From JAVBSX01 sp031549565 (GTDB taxonomy: Bacteria; Planctomycetota; Planctomycetia; Pirellulales; Thermoguttaceae), in NCBI GenBank assembly GCA_031549565.1, contig JAVBPO010000088.1:1-64000 (forward strand): DNA of 64,000 nt. The letters run 5' to 3'. The position numbers and the translations under genes were made by a program. Under the pieces are notes generated by a model. The model did not search any database and was not told the origin of the DNA. It saw only the letters and a program-made list of their open reading frames with translations. Of the stretch, positions 8,415 to 16,728 are shown one piece after another (within the stretch, counting starts at the first letter, position 1; every line of letters starts with the position of its first letter).

Positions 8415-9206
8415 ATGAATAAAAAACCGTTGATTGGGATTAACTCGGACTTTCGAGCTTCTCAAAATGGTTCTCCAGCGTTAAGTTTTTTGTTTGCCGG
8501 ATATTACGATAGCCTCCTCAGCGCAGGCGCGATTCCGGTCATTATTCCCCCGTTTCGGGAAAACCGCGAACTTGGCCGAAATATCGACCAACTGCTGGAT
8601 CGCCTTGACGGTGTCTTATTGGTCGGCGGGGCCGACCTTGATCCGCGACGTGATGGTTATATGCTTCATCCCACGGTCCGGCCGTTGGACGAACGCCGTG
8701 AAACCTTTGACCGGTTTCTCATGGATAAAATCGTCGAGCGACGTACTTCCGTCCTCGGAATCGGAACAGGCATGCAGTTGATCAACGTTTCCCTGGGCGG
8801 AACACTTTTCCTGCACATTCCGGAAGACCTTCCCCGAGCCTTGCCCCATCGCGACACGATGGACTCCAATCACAGGCACGGACTTGTGATCGAGAAAAAG
8901 TCAATTCTCGAAAGAGTTTACGGTGAAAATGACATCCGAGTCAACAGTATGCACCACATGGCGATCGACGACGTCGCCCCCGGATTCTGGATCACCGGAC
9001 GCTGTCCGGACGGCGTGATCGAAGCGATCGAGTCGATCCACGACAATTGGTTCGCAATGGGAACGCAGTTCCATCCCGAGGCCGCCTCGGCAACGGCTTT
9101 GGACCAGGGAATTTTCCGCGAATTCGTCCAAGGAGTCGCCCAACGAACCGGATACACCGTCAAAAACGTCCCGCAACTTGAACTCGAAGAGGTGTTTGCC
9201 TACTGA
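8415..9206 (+). CDS. Class I glutamine amidotransferase-like protein (peptidase C26/PuuD family) lacking the nucleophile Cys
   Basis: 263 residues with the gamma-glutamyl-GABA hydrolase layout. The segment LLVGGADLDPRR is typical of the family, and the late His-Glu pair is present in QFHPEA (H220, E222). The nucleophile elbow reads LGIGTGMQL where family members have LGICRGMQL, so the catalytic Cys is replaced by Gly117. It may be a non-hydrolytic binding protein or use different chemistry. A strong AGGAGG lies upstream of the ATG, although the spacing of about 9-12 bases is long. The next gene downstream lies beyond a strong terminator, so it appears monocistronic. Confidence 0.85.
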   Translation: MNKKPLIGINSDFRASQNGSPALSFLFAGYYDSLLSAGAIPVIIPPFRENRELGRNIDQLLDRLDGVLLVGGADLDPRRDGYMLHPTVRPLDERRETFDRFLMDKIVERRTSVLGIGTGMQLINVSLGGTLFLHIPEDLPRALPHRDTMDSNHRHGLVIEKKSILERVYGENDIRVNSMHHMAIDDVAPGFWITGRCPDGVIEAIESIHDNWFAMGTQFHPEAASATALDQGIFREFVQGVAQRTGYTVKNVPQLELEEVFAY

Positions 9207-9675
9207 CAAAAAGTCCGCTCAACACGATTTTCGACTTGTCGAAGACGCTCGAAAGTTGATAAAACCAGTCGTGTATGTTTTGCGAAATTGTTATACATCC
9301 GATATAACCCCTTTTGCACAAAGAGCTTATCGATTATTTTTCAAAAAACATCAAACTAATCCGCAAAGCCCCTGCACAACACGGGATCGATAAGTATAAT
9401 ATTCCTTGTCGGTTGACTTCAGAATCGACAGAAAAATACTGAACATTTTGAATCAACCATCTCCTGAGGGAGCGAGAATCCTGCTCGCTCCCTCTTTTTT
9501 TATGCGCTCGGTATGTTGTTGAACTTGAAGCCCAAGTCCTCACGGACCCGTCTCTTTGTACTTTACCGTAGCACTGTAAAAGTGGAAATTTTGCTCTGGA
9601 CTCGAAAGGGAAAAAACATTACTCTTGACAATCTACTTTAACATGTTTCAGCACTTTCTATGAAAACGGGATAAA
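9207..9675. other. Intergenic region with terminator
   Basis: About 470 bases without a gene. The first 260 bases are AT-rich and end at the hairpin 9466-9501. A weak promoter-like TTGACT followed by TACTGA lies just before that hairpin, so a short RNA is possible but unsupported. The remainder is the leader of the next gene. Confidence 0.5.
9466..9501 (+). terminator. Strong Rho-independent terminator
   Basis: A perfect 11-bp stem (GAGGGAGCGAG and CTCGCTCCCTC) with a 7-base loop, followed by seven T. It is oriented for plus-strand transcription. Confidence 0.9.
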
Positions 9676-10221
9676 ATGAAAGGAATCACCTCTTTCGGTT
9701 TCGGCTTGCTCCTGATCGCAGTCGTCTTACTCGGGACGTTTTGGGGACGCTTCCCCATTCCGGAACAGGGGATTCAAGCAGCGGCTTCGGACCGGTCCGG
9801 TCGGCTCGTTCTCGCAACCGGATACGTTGCGCCGGACGTGGAAGCCGTTTATTGCCTGGACCAGTTGACCGGTCGGCTTTCCGCGGGAATTCTTTCACGG
9901 AAAGACGGTAAATTTCAGGGATTGTACGAACGGAATATCAACAGCGACCTCGCCGAAGTATTGCGACAGAAAAACATAACGACGCCCCTTTCCGTCGCGC
10001 CGCAGTACACGATGGTCACCGGTGAAATCGACACGGAAAAACGGGGCGCTTCGCTCTGGCGGGTCGCCAAGTCGGTCGTTTACATCGCTGAAGTGAATAC
10101 CGGGATGCTCTTGGTTTACACGGTCCCTTGGCAACAATCGCTCCACGGAGCCGATCAACCGGAAACGGCTCTGCTCGAACTCTGGACCGCCGAACAGTTC
10201 CAACCGGGAATCCTCAAGTAA
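9676..10221 (+). CDS. Conserved hypothetical membrane-anchored protein
   Basis: 181 residues. One N-terminal hydrophobic segment (SFGFGLLLIAVVLLGTFWG) acts as an anchor or uncleaved signal. The soluble part includes LVLATGYVAPDVEAVYCLDQ and a later SVVYIAEVNTGMLLVYTVPW segment. No catalytic motif is visible. It lies 12 bases before xerC and is probably cotranscribed. I do not recognise a function. Confidence 0.75.
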   Translation: MKGITSFGFGLLLIAVVLLGTFWGRFPIPEQGIQAAASDRSGRLVLATGYVAPDVEAVYCLDQLTGRLSAGILSRKDGKFQGLYERNINSDLAEVLRQKNITTPLSVAPQYTMVTGEIDTEKRGASLWRVAKSVVYIAEVNTGMLLVYTVPWQQSLHGADQPETALLELWTAEQFQPGILK

Positions 10222-10233
10222 CGGACCACGTTC

Positions 10234-11151
10234 ATGCGACAATCGGTCGGTCGGTTTCTCAAATTTCTCCAGGTCGAAAAAAACGCTTCGGGTCTGACGG
10301 TGAAAAGTTACGCCGAAGATTTTGAAGCGATCATCGATTACCTGACCGATGCGTACCACGGTCGTTGTCCGAGCCCGGCGGAAATTACGACGCTCGAACT
10401 CCGCGGTTATATTGCCGCGATGCACGAAGCGGGATACGCAAAAGCAACGATTTCCCGACGTTTGGCGTCGCTTCGCAGCTTTTTCCGGTTCGGGCTTCGG
10501 GAAGGTTGGGTTCGTGAAAACCCGGCCAAACCACTCCGCAATCCGCGAGGAGGGCGGTCGCTTCCGTATTTTCTCTCGACGCAGGAAATCGACAAGTTGC
10601 TCAACGCCCCGCCGTCGGCGGATCTGCTCGGCATCCGCGACCGTGCGATCTTGGAAACGATGTACTCGACGGGCGTCCGCGTCAGCGAACTGGTCGGCAT
10701 GAACCTCGGCGATCTTGATCCGGACCACGGTTTGGTGCGAGTTCGCGGCAAAGGGAAAAAAGAACGATTCGCCCCGATCGGCTCGTTTGCGAGAAAAGCG
10801 ATTGCACTTTGGTTTCCTTTGCGAAAAGAGATGATCGATGAGAGTAAATACCGCATCAAGGATTCGCCGGAAATGCCGCTGTTTTTGAACAAATTCGCCG
10901 GACGGCTTTCGACGCGGAGCGTCGGTCGGATGCTCGAAAAATACCTCAAGATCACCGACTTGGATCGCAGGACGACGCCGCACACGCTACGACATTCGTT
11001 TGCGACCCACTTACTCGACCGAGGCGCGGACATTCGGAGCGTCCAGGAGCTGCTCGGACACAAAAGTCTTATTACGACGCAAATTTACACCCATTTGAGC
11101 ACGGCCGGACTGCTGGAAATCTACGAAAAAGCACATCCGCGCGCGAAGTGA
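10234..11151 (+). CDS. xerC: Site-specific tyrosine recombinase XerC/XerD type
   Basis: 305 residues, the usual Xer length. An N-terminal SAM-like core-binding domain starts RFLKFLQVEKNASGLTVKSY. The catalytic domain has all expected residues: Arg in STGVRVSEL, HTLRHSFATH, the LLGHKSLITTQIYTH box and its tyrosine. It should resolve chromosome dimers at a dif site together with a partner. Unlike the island integrase at 1708, its active site is intact. XerC and XerD cannot be told apart by eye. Confidence 0.9.
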   Translation: MRQSVGRFLKFLQVEKNASGLTVKSYAEDFEAIIDYLTDAYHGRCPSPAEITTLELRGYIAAMHEAGYAKATISRRLASLRSFFRFGLREGWVRENPAKPLRNPRGGRSLPYFLSTQEIDKLLNAPPSADLLGIRDRAILETMYSTGVRVSELVGMNLGDLDPDHGLVRVRGKGKKERFAPIGSFARKAIALWFPLRKEMIDESKYRIKDSPEMPLFLNKFAGRLSTRSVGRMLEKYLKITDLDRRTTPHTLRHSFATHLLDRGADIRSVQELLGHKSLITTQIYTHLSTAGLLEIYEKAHPRAK

Positions 11152-11164
11152 ACGGTGTTCCCTC

Positions 11165-12514
11165 CTAAACCGTTTCGATCACGATGTCTTTTTCCCGTTG
11201 CAGTTGTCCAAGGACGTAACGCGGGACACGGCAGTGGATTACGGCCCGGGTGGTGTCGTATTCCCGGGCGACGATTTCCCCCTCCTTGGCTAAAAACGCG
11301 GGAATCCGACCGTTTCCAATCGGAATATCGACTCGCAGATCAACGAAACCCTGCTCAACGAAATCAAACACCGCCCGGGTCAGCTTGTCCAGTCCGTCTC
11401 CGGCGACCGCGCTGATCGGGATCGCACTGGGATATTGTGCTAAAATCGTGTCCAGCGACTCGGGCATTTCCAACGCGTCGATTTTATTGAGCACGAGCAA
11501 AACATCTTTTTCCTGCAAACCGATGCCGGCGAGAACCTGGTTGACCGCCGAAACCTGTTTCGTCAGTTCCGGCGAGGAAGCGTCGGCGACATGGAGCAGC
11601 AGATCGGCCTGGTTCGCCTCTTCCAGCGTTGCGCGAAACGATGCGACCAAATGCGTCGGCAAATCCCGGACAAATCCGACCGTATCGCTGAGCAGCACCG
11701 TTCCCCAGCCCGGCACGTTCCATCGCCGCGTCCTGGTGTCAAGCGTCGCGAAAAGCTGGTCCTTGACGTAAACGTCCGATTCGGTCAGCTTATTCAAAAG
11801 CGTACTCTTTCCGGCATTGGTGTATCCGACGAGGCAGATCATGCTCATCTTTTTTCGGGCGGACACTTCTCGTTCGCGACGGGCGTGAATTTGTTTGATT
11901 TGATCCTTCAGGTCGATGATTCGCTTTTGCGCGAGCCGCCGGTCGACTTCAAGCTGCTTTTCGCCCGGTCCGCGAAGCCCGACCCCGCCGACCGCCTGCC
12001 GCTCCAAGTGCGTCCACATTTTTCGCAAACGCGGCAGGGAGTATTCCAGTTGTGCCAGTTCCACGGCGAGCCGTGCTTCTTTCGACTGCGCCCGGGATGC
12101 GAAAATGTCAAGAATCAACTCGGTCCGGTCGAGGACTTTGACCTTTAATTCTTCTTCGAGATTCTTCGTCTGCGCCGGACCGAGATCGTTGTCGAAGATC
12201 ACGACATTCGCGTCGGACGAGTGGAGAAGTTCCTTGAGTTCCTCGACTTTTCCGGACCCGAGGTACGTCGCTCCTTCCGGCTTGCGGCGTCGTTGGATCA
12301 GTTGCCCAACGACATGAGTTCCAGCAGCTTCGGCGAGGGCGTGCAGTTCGTCCAGCGGAGTTTTCGACTTCCCTTCTCCCTCAAGATAAACGCCGACGAT
12401 CACCGCTTTTTCGCTCACGACGCTGTCGAGCCGGGTCATCCGGTCGGCGTGGGTCGAAGCGTCAAATCGTTCCGTTGTGTTCGGGGGAGTCGATAAGGGA
12501 GAAAATGCGGACAT
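11165..12514 (-). CDS. hflX: GTPase HflX
   Basis: 449 residues. An N-terminal HflX domain (ATYLGSGKVEELKELL, VIFDNDLGPAQTKNLEE) is followed by the glycine-rich linker GGVGLRGPGEKQLEVDRR. The G domain has G1 GYTNAGKST, G3 DTVGF and G4 NKID. HflX binds ribosomes and rescues or splits stalled 70S particles. The gene converges with xerC, with 13 bases between the stop codons. ATG 12514 is used; the first 35 residues are poorly conserved in type and the real start could be later. Confidence 0.95.
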   Translation of the reverse strand: MSAFSPLSTPPNTTERFDASTHADRMTRLDSVVSEKAVIVGVYLEGEGKSKTPLDELHALAEAAGTHVVGQLIQRRRKPEGATYLGSGKVEELKELLHSSDANVVIFDNDLGPAQTKNLEEELKVKVLDRTELILDIFASRAQSKEARLAVELAQLEYSLPRLRKMWTHLERQAVGGVGLRGPGEKQLEVDRRLAQKRIIDLKDQIKQIHARREREVSARKKMSMICLVGYTNAGKSTLLNKLTESDVYVKDQLFATLDTRTRRWNVPGWGTVLLSDTVGFVRDLPTHLVASFRATLEEANQADLLLHVADASSPELTKQVSAVNQVLAGIGLQEKDVLLVLNKIDALEMPESLDTILAQYPSAIPISAVAGDGLDKLTRAVFDFVEQGFVDLRVDIPIGNGRIPAFLAKEGEIVAREYDTTRAVIHCRVPRYVLGQLQREKDIVIETV

Positions 12515-12965
12515 GCAGCGGATTTCTTAAGTGATGGTTGGATAGAATGGCAATTTCCGATTATAGTGGTCCTTATTCTCCCGGCAATGGGCTTTCCGAG
12601 TCTCGGACAGGAAAAATCAGTCCACTAACAAGTCCCGCAAAAGTGATGAATTTTTTCCTGGAAGACCCGGGCAAACAGAAAAAGCGAAGATTTATCGACT
12701 TCAACTGTCCACAATTTAGATATCAGGGGGTTGGTTGTCCGAGATGTCTGGTATAATGGGCGGCCGTCAGTGTGCCGCCGATGGGGAGACTGGAGCCGTA
12801 CACACATATTCATTGTATCCGCGAGGACAGTCGATTACGTCATCCTTTAGACAAGTGAAGCGAATGCCTTTTGTGTTTTCGTTAATTTTCAGTGCGATGC
12901 CCCAAAACCGGCGGAATGATTTCGGAGTGTAATCGCAAGAGGATTCAAGTTTCAACAAACCTTCC
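12515..12965. other. Intergenic region with a possible promoter
   Basis: About 450 bases between divergent genes. A good -10 box TATAAT lies at 12752-12757 with weak -35 candidates. The roughly 200 bases that follow, before the phosphatase ATG, would be a long leader with a GC-rich inverted repeat (GGCGGCCGTCAGTGTGCCGCC). No known RNA family was recognised. Confidence 0.45.
12731..12757 (+). promoter_or_regulatory. Possible sigma-70 promoter for the phosphatase gene
   Basis: TTGGTT, 15 bases, then a perfect TATAAT. The -35 spacing is short, so this is a modest candidate. Transcription would run toward the HAD gene at 12966. Confidence 0.4.
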
Positions 12966-13763
12966 ATGGAAATCATCAACTCCTCCAAACCCGCTTCTTT
13001 TCGTTGTGCGATTCTTGATTTTGACGGGACGGTCAGTTTGATCCGCGAGGGTTGGCAGCATGTGATGATTCCGTACTTCGTCGACACGCTCCGCGCAACG
13101 CCGCTCGGTAAAGACGCCGATCCGCGTGAGCTCGAAAAGGATGTCCGCGACTTCGTCGATTACCTGACCGGAAAGCAGACGATTTACCAGTGCATCCGCT
13201 TGGCCGAAGAGGTGCAAAAGCGGGGGGGGACGCCCGAGGAACCGATCCAATACAAGCACGAATACCATCGTCGCTTGGAGTTGCGGATCGCGGACCGGCT
13301 CACGGCGTTGGAAAACGGCTCCGATCCGAACGAACATATCGTTCCCGGCTCGTACGAACTTCTGGAGATGCTCCGACGGCGGAACCTGACCGTTTATCTG
13401 GCCAGCGGAACGGACGAAAAATACGTCAAGCAGGAAGCGGCGCTTTTGAAATTGACCGATTATTTCAACGGCGGAATCTACGGCGCCCAAGACGATTACA
13501 AAAAATTCTCCAAAGCGATGGTGATCCAGAAAATCATCGCGGACAACCGGCTCGTCGGAGCGGAATTGATCGGTTTCGGCGACGGATACGTCGAAATCGA
13601 AAACGTCAAAGGGGTCGGCGGTTATGCGATCGGCGTCGCAACCGACGAAGCGAACCGCGCCGGCGTCGACCTCTGGAAACGCGACCGCCTCGTCAAAGCC
13701 GGCGCCGACCTGATTATCCCCGACTATCGGGAACTGGCGGAACTGGAAAATTACCTGTTTTAG
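12966..13763 (+). CDS. HAD-superfamily phosphatase
   Basis: 265 residues. HAD motif I is LDFDGTVS near residues 17-24, motif II is ASGTD, the motif III lysine is in KFSKAMVIQKI, and motif IV is GFGDGYVE. The substrate is probably a small phosphate ester; no specific family was recognised. The cap region between motifs I and II is helical. The start follows CAACAAACCTTCC without a clear ribosome-binding site. Confidence 0.85.
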   Translation: MEIINSSKPASFRCAILDFDGTVSLIREGWQHVMIPYFVDTLRATPLGKDADPRELEKDVRDFVDYLTGKQTIYQCIRLAEEVQKRGGTPEEPIQYKHEYHRRLELRIADRLTALENGSDPNEHIVPGSYELLEMLRRRNLTVYLASGTDEKYVKQEAALLKLTDYFNGGIYGAQDDYKKFSKAMVIQKIIADNRLVGAELIGFGDGYVEIENVKGVGGYAIGVATDEANRAGVDLWKRDRLVKAGADLIIPDYRELAELENYLF

Positions 13764-13888
13764 GTTTCCAGACTTTTTTCTTCGAAAAATTTCTTAAAAT
13801 ACCGGGAAGGAGACGTTCGCGGAACGTCGTTCTCTGGAAGAGGCCGTTCATTGTCGCTCGCTTACGCTTCCCGCTCTGTTTTTTCGAT

Positions 13889-14350
13889 ATGTTGCTCAAA
13901 AATCAGGAATCCGTGGTCGATTCGCTCCTGCTTTTTGCTCGGCAATGGGACGAAAACGCCGCGGAAGACGTCGTGCAAAACGCGCTGGTCAAATTGTACG
14001 AGCTGAAAACCGAGCGGCCGGAAAACGCCGTCGCTTGGCTCTTCGCCGTCGTTCGGAACGAGTCGAACGATCGGTTCCGAAAACGCAAAACCCGACAAAA
14101 GCACGACGAAAATTACGCTCGATCCCGGCAAAATTGGTTCGAGCCGGACCATGCGAGTCGTTTGGACGCCGAAGCCGTCGCCGAAAATCTGCAAAAACTT
14201 CCGCTGGAAACACGGCAGGTGATCGTCGCGAAAATCTGGGGCGAACTGACTTACGAGGAAATCGCGGAAATGATCGGCTCGTCCAAAAGCGCCGTCCACC
14301 GCAAATACGTCGAGGGATTGACCCAACTGAGAAAAATGGTGATCAGATGA
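13889..14350 (+). CDS. ECF-like RNA polymerase sigma factor
   Basis: 153 residues from ATG 13889. Region 2 is ENAAEDVVQNALVKLYEL followed by NAVAWLFAVVRNESNDRFRK. Region 4 is LPLETRQVIVAKIWGELTY then EEIAEMIGSSKSAVHRKYVE, a clear helix-turn-helix. The next gene overlaps by four bases (ATGA) and encodes a single-pass membrane protein, the usual layout of a sigma/anti-sigma pair. The phosphatase lies about 125 bases upstream. The frame is open much further upstream, but that part overlaps the phosphatase gene and is not coding. Confidence 0.85.
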   Translation: MLLKNQESVVDSLLLFARQWDENAAEDVVQNALVKLYELKTERPENAVAWLFAVVRNESNDRFRKRKTRQKHDENYARSRQNWFEPDHASRLDAEAVAENLQKLPLETRQVIVAKIWGELTYEEIAEMIGSSKSAVHRKYVEGLTQLRKMVIR

Positions 14351-14808
14351 GAGAGGACAGAGGACAGAGGACAGAGGACAGGGAATTTTTGGAATTCGAA
14401 CAGGAATTGCGTAAACTCAGACCCGCGAAGATATCCCATCAGAGCCGTGCCCGTAAGGAAGCGGTTGTCCGACGAACGCCGCTCCGGTTTTTGACCCACT
14501 CGCTTTGCATCCTGCTCGGAATGATTTGCGGCGGCGTGCTCGTTCATTCGCTGCAAAAGCCGGTCGTCGTCGAAAAGGTCGTCTTCCAGCAAGTCGAACC
14601 ACAACCGACGATTCCCCAAGAAAAGCCGATCCCGCGAATTTACGAGCAGATTCCGCTCGACATCGACGGCATGATCGCGCAGTACAACAAACGAAGCAAA
14701 CTTTTGGCGAACCATCCGCGAACCGATTTTTCGTACTCGTCCGACCTTCCGCAACCGTCCAGTGACCCGAACTCGCTGCTGAAGCTGCGGGAACGGATGA
14801 AATTGTAG
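14347..14808 (+). CDS. Single-pass membrane protein, possible anti-sigma partner
   Basis: 153 residues. The basic cytoplasmic N-terminus is followed by one membrane segment (FLTHSLCILLGMICGGVLVH) and a Pro-rich external part. The first codons are made by four tandem AGAGGAC heptamers, giving REDRGQRTEDRE, so the repeat has become coding sequence or the true start is later. Translation is coupled to the sigma gene through the ATGA overlap. No zinc-binding anti-sigma motif is visible, so the anti-sigma role is inference from position. Confidence 0.7.
   Translation: MREDRGQRTEDREFLEFEQELRKLRPAKISHQSRARKEAVVRRTPLRFLTHSLCILLGMICGGVLVHSLQKPVVVEKVVFQQVEPQPTIPQEKPIPRIYEQIPLDIDGMIAQYNKRSKLLANHPRTDFSYSSDLPQPSSDPNSLLKLRERMKL
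14352..14379. repeat. Heptamer tandem repeat, AGAGGAC x4, inside a start region
   Basis: Four exact 7-bp units, in frame with the preceding ATG. The same unit recurs inverted at 44021-44048 and in both orientations between flgC and fliE. Confidence 0.95.
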
Positions 14809-14837
14809 GCTTTCGTCGGCAATACGCAGCAAACGCT

Positions 14838-14950
14838 GTCATTCTGAGTGGAGCGTACTCGCGAAACGAAGAATCTGGTTCCAGCCTTCGTTCGCTTGGT
14901 AATGCGTGTTGAAGACGGAAACCAGATGCTTCGGGGTACCTCAGCATGAC
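14838..14950. repeat. Dispersed palindromic element (GTCATTCTGAG type)
   Basis: The outer arms are GTCATTCTGAG and CTCAGCATGAC (10 of 11 complementary). Inner parts also pair: GAATCTGGTTCC against GGAAACCAGATGC. It lies between two genes on the same strand. Elements of this look (GTCATTCTGAG...GAAGAATC) are widely scattered in bacterial genomes. Confidence 0.75.
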
Positions 14951-14998
14951 AAAGGAATTCTCAACTCAACAATACACTCCAACACCCATATCGAAAAA

Positions 14999-16618
14999 AT
15001 GAGAACATACCATCCGTTCCTGATATTCCTCCTGACGCCGCTTGTCGCCTGCGCGCAAGTCACGCAAAGCGTTACGGAGGAAGTCGACGGCAAAACGCAA
15101 TACGTGCAGCTTGCCGAGCTGACCGTGACGCCGCAGAAGACGCCGGTTCCCGCCCTGAAATATAAACTGACCTGGGGCTTCGACCAGCGGGTCAAAAATA
15201 ACGCCGCGATCCAGTACAACTATGCGATGCGGGCGCTGGCCCAAATGAAACTGAATCAACTGTCGGACGAAACGCGAAAGTTCGAGGAAAATTACGCTCG
15301 TCTTTTCACCGAGCCGGAATATTTCGACGAGAAAAAAGCGGAGCATGACGCCTTTGAAAAAATGTTGCAAGCCGTTCCCGACGACGCGATGAAAAACGTC
15401 GAAACGCTTCGATATGAAGCGAGTTTGCGGTATAAACCGCTTGCGTACAGTTGGGATTGTACCAAGCCGGCCGCGGAATTCCCCATCGAGGAAGCTCGAA
15501 ATTTCGTCAGCCGGTTCCATGGCGTCTACCGTTCTCTCGAAGCGGGCAGTCGATGCGATTATTGCGATTGGGAGTATCCCATCCGGGGCAACAAAAACGT
15601 GATCGGCGTCATCATTGATGAAGTCCAGGAATGCCGCGACCTGGCCCGGGCGCTGATGGTCAAAATCCGGCTCGAAATTCATGATAAGAATTATGACGCC
15701 GCGATCCGATCTCTCCGGGTCGGCAAAACCTTGGCCCGACATCTCGGTGAAGGGTGTCCGTTCATCGTCGGATATTTGGTCGGAATCGCAATCGACTCGA
15801 TGATGAACGAATGCCTGCTCGAACTGATCCAGCAGCCGGACGCGCCGAATCTCTACTGGACGTTGGCCGCGTTTCCGCCGTCTCCGTTTTCGTACGCCGA
15901 TTCGATGGAAGTCGAAATGGATGTCCTCCGGCTCATGTTTCCCGAGGTCGCACGGGCCATGGACGAACCGGACGCAATGACCGAGAACGACTGGAAGGAA
16001 TTCAATCGCGTTCTCGTCAAAGCGGCGCCGTCGCTGATCGATAGCGGCTGGTTTTCCAACGACATCAAGCCGGAAACGGCGGTCCTGATCGCAAGCGGTT
16101 GGGGAATCGCCGCGTATCCGAAGGCGAAATTGTGGTTGGCGTCCGAAGGAAAAACGGAGCAGGAAATCGAAAACATGTCGGTTTCCAAAGCGATCGGATT
16201 ATGGAGCGTTTATCGATACGCGACCTTTCGGGACGATTGTTTGAAATCGCTTCGTTTACCGTACTGGCAATGGGAGAGAACCAACGACCTGGAACAACGA
16301 GTGATCCAACTTGAAATCGTGACGCCGCTGGACGCGATCGTTCGCCTGCTTTTCCCGGCATTTCACGCGTACCACCGGGCCGTCAGTCGCTCCCAGGCGA
16401 GCGCCGACGTGCTGCGAATCGTCGAAGCGATCCGCCTGTACGCCGCGGAAAACGGCGGGAAGCTGCCGGACAAGCTCGACGATATCACGACGGTCCCGAT
16501 CCCGCCGACCGACCCGTTCACCGGCAAACCGTACGTTTACCGTATCGAAAACGGCCGCGGCGTCGTCGAGTACGATCCGGGCTACGGAATCCAGCGAACC
16601 GTCATCAAACTACGTTAA
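14999..16618 (+). CDS. Secreted or lipoprotein-like conserved planctomycete protein
   Basis: 539 residues from ATG 14999. The signal sequence MRTYHPFLIFLLTPLVAC ends in LVAC, a plausible lipobox, followed by AQVTQS. The middle part is helical and unrecognised. The C-terminus (LRIVEAIRLYAAENGGKLPD, then TDPFTGKPYVY) resembles the end of type II secretion pseudopilin-like proteins, where a short repeat unit ends in a DPxxGxPY motif. The following genes are also secreted proteins. Function unknown. Confidence 0.7.
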   Translation: MRTYHPFLIFLLTPLVACAQVTQSVTEEVDGKTQYVQLAELTVTPQKTPVPALKYKLTWGFDQRVKNNAAIQYNYAMRALAQMKLNQLSDETRKFEENYARLFTEPEYFDEKKAEHDAFEKMLQAVPDDAMKNVETLRYEASLRYKPLAYSWDCTKPAAEFPIEEARNFVSRFHGVYRSLEAGSRCDYCDWEYPIRGNKNVIGVIIDEVQECRDLARALMVKIRLEIHDKNYDAAIRSLRVGKTLARHLGEGCPFIVGYLVGIAIDSMMNECLLELIQQPDAPNLYWTLAAFPPSPFSYADSMEVEMDVLRLMFPEVARAMDEPDAMTENDWKEFNRVLVKAAPSLIDSGWFSNDIKPETAVLIASGWGIAAYPKAKLWLASEGKTEQEIENMSVSKAIGLWSVYRYATFRDDCLKSLRLPYWQWERTNDLEQRVIQLEIVTPLDAIVRLLFPAFHAYHRAVSRSQASADVLRIVEAIRLYAAENGGKLPDKLDDITTVPIPPTDPFTGKPYVYRIENGRGVVEYDPGYGIQRTVIKLR

Positions 16619-16622
16619 CCCC

Positions 16623-16705
16623 AAAGAGCCGTATGCGCAGCTTGCGGAACGGTGAAACGTTTACCCTGTTCCGCAAGTTACGCTTCGCTTCACATGCGGC
16701 TCTTT
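16623..16705. repeat. Full hairpin copy of the AAAGAGCCG repeat
   Basis: The left arm AAAGAGCCGTATG ... CTTGCGGAAC pairs with the right arm GTTCCGCAAG ... CATGCGGCTCTTT, making a long imperfect stem. It lies just after a stop codon and could terminate transcription in both directions. Half-copies occur at 22577, 44571 and 45735. Confidence 0.85.
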
Positions 16706-16728
16706 TCCTCGAACAATTCAAAAACATC

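Noticed and set aside
13190..13888. N-terminal extension of the sigma factor
   Set aside because: This part of the frame overlaps the HAD phosphatase gene and is Arg-rich noise; the sigma domain starts after ATG 13889.
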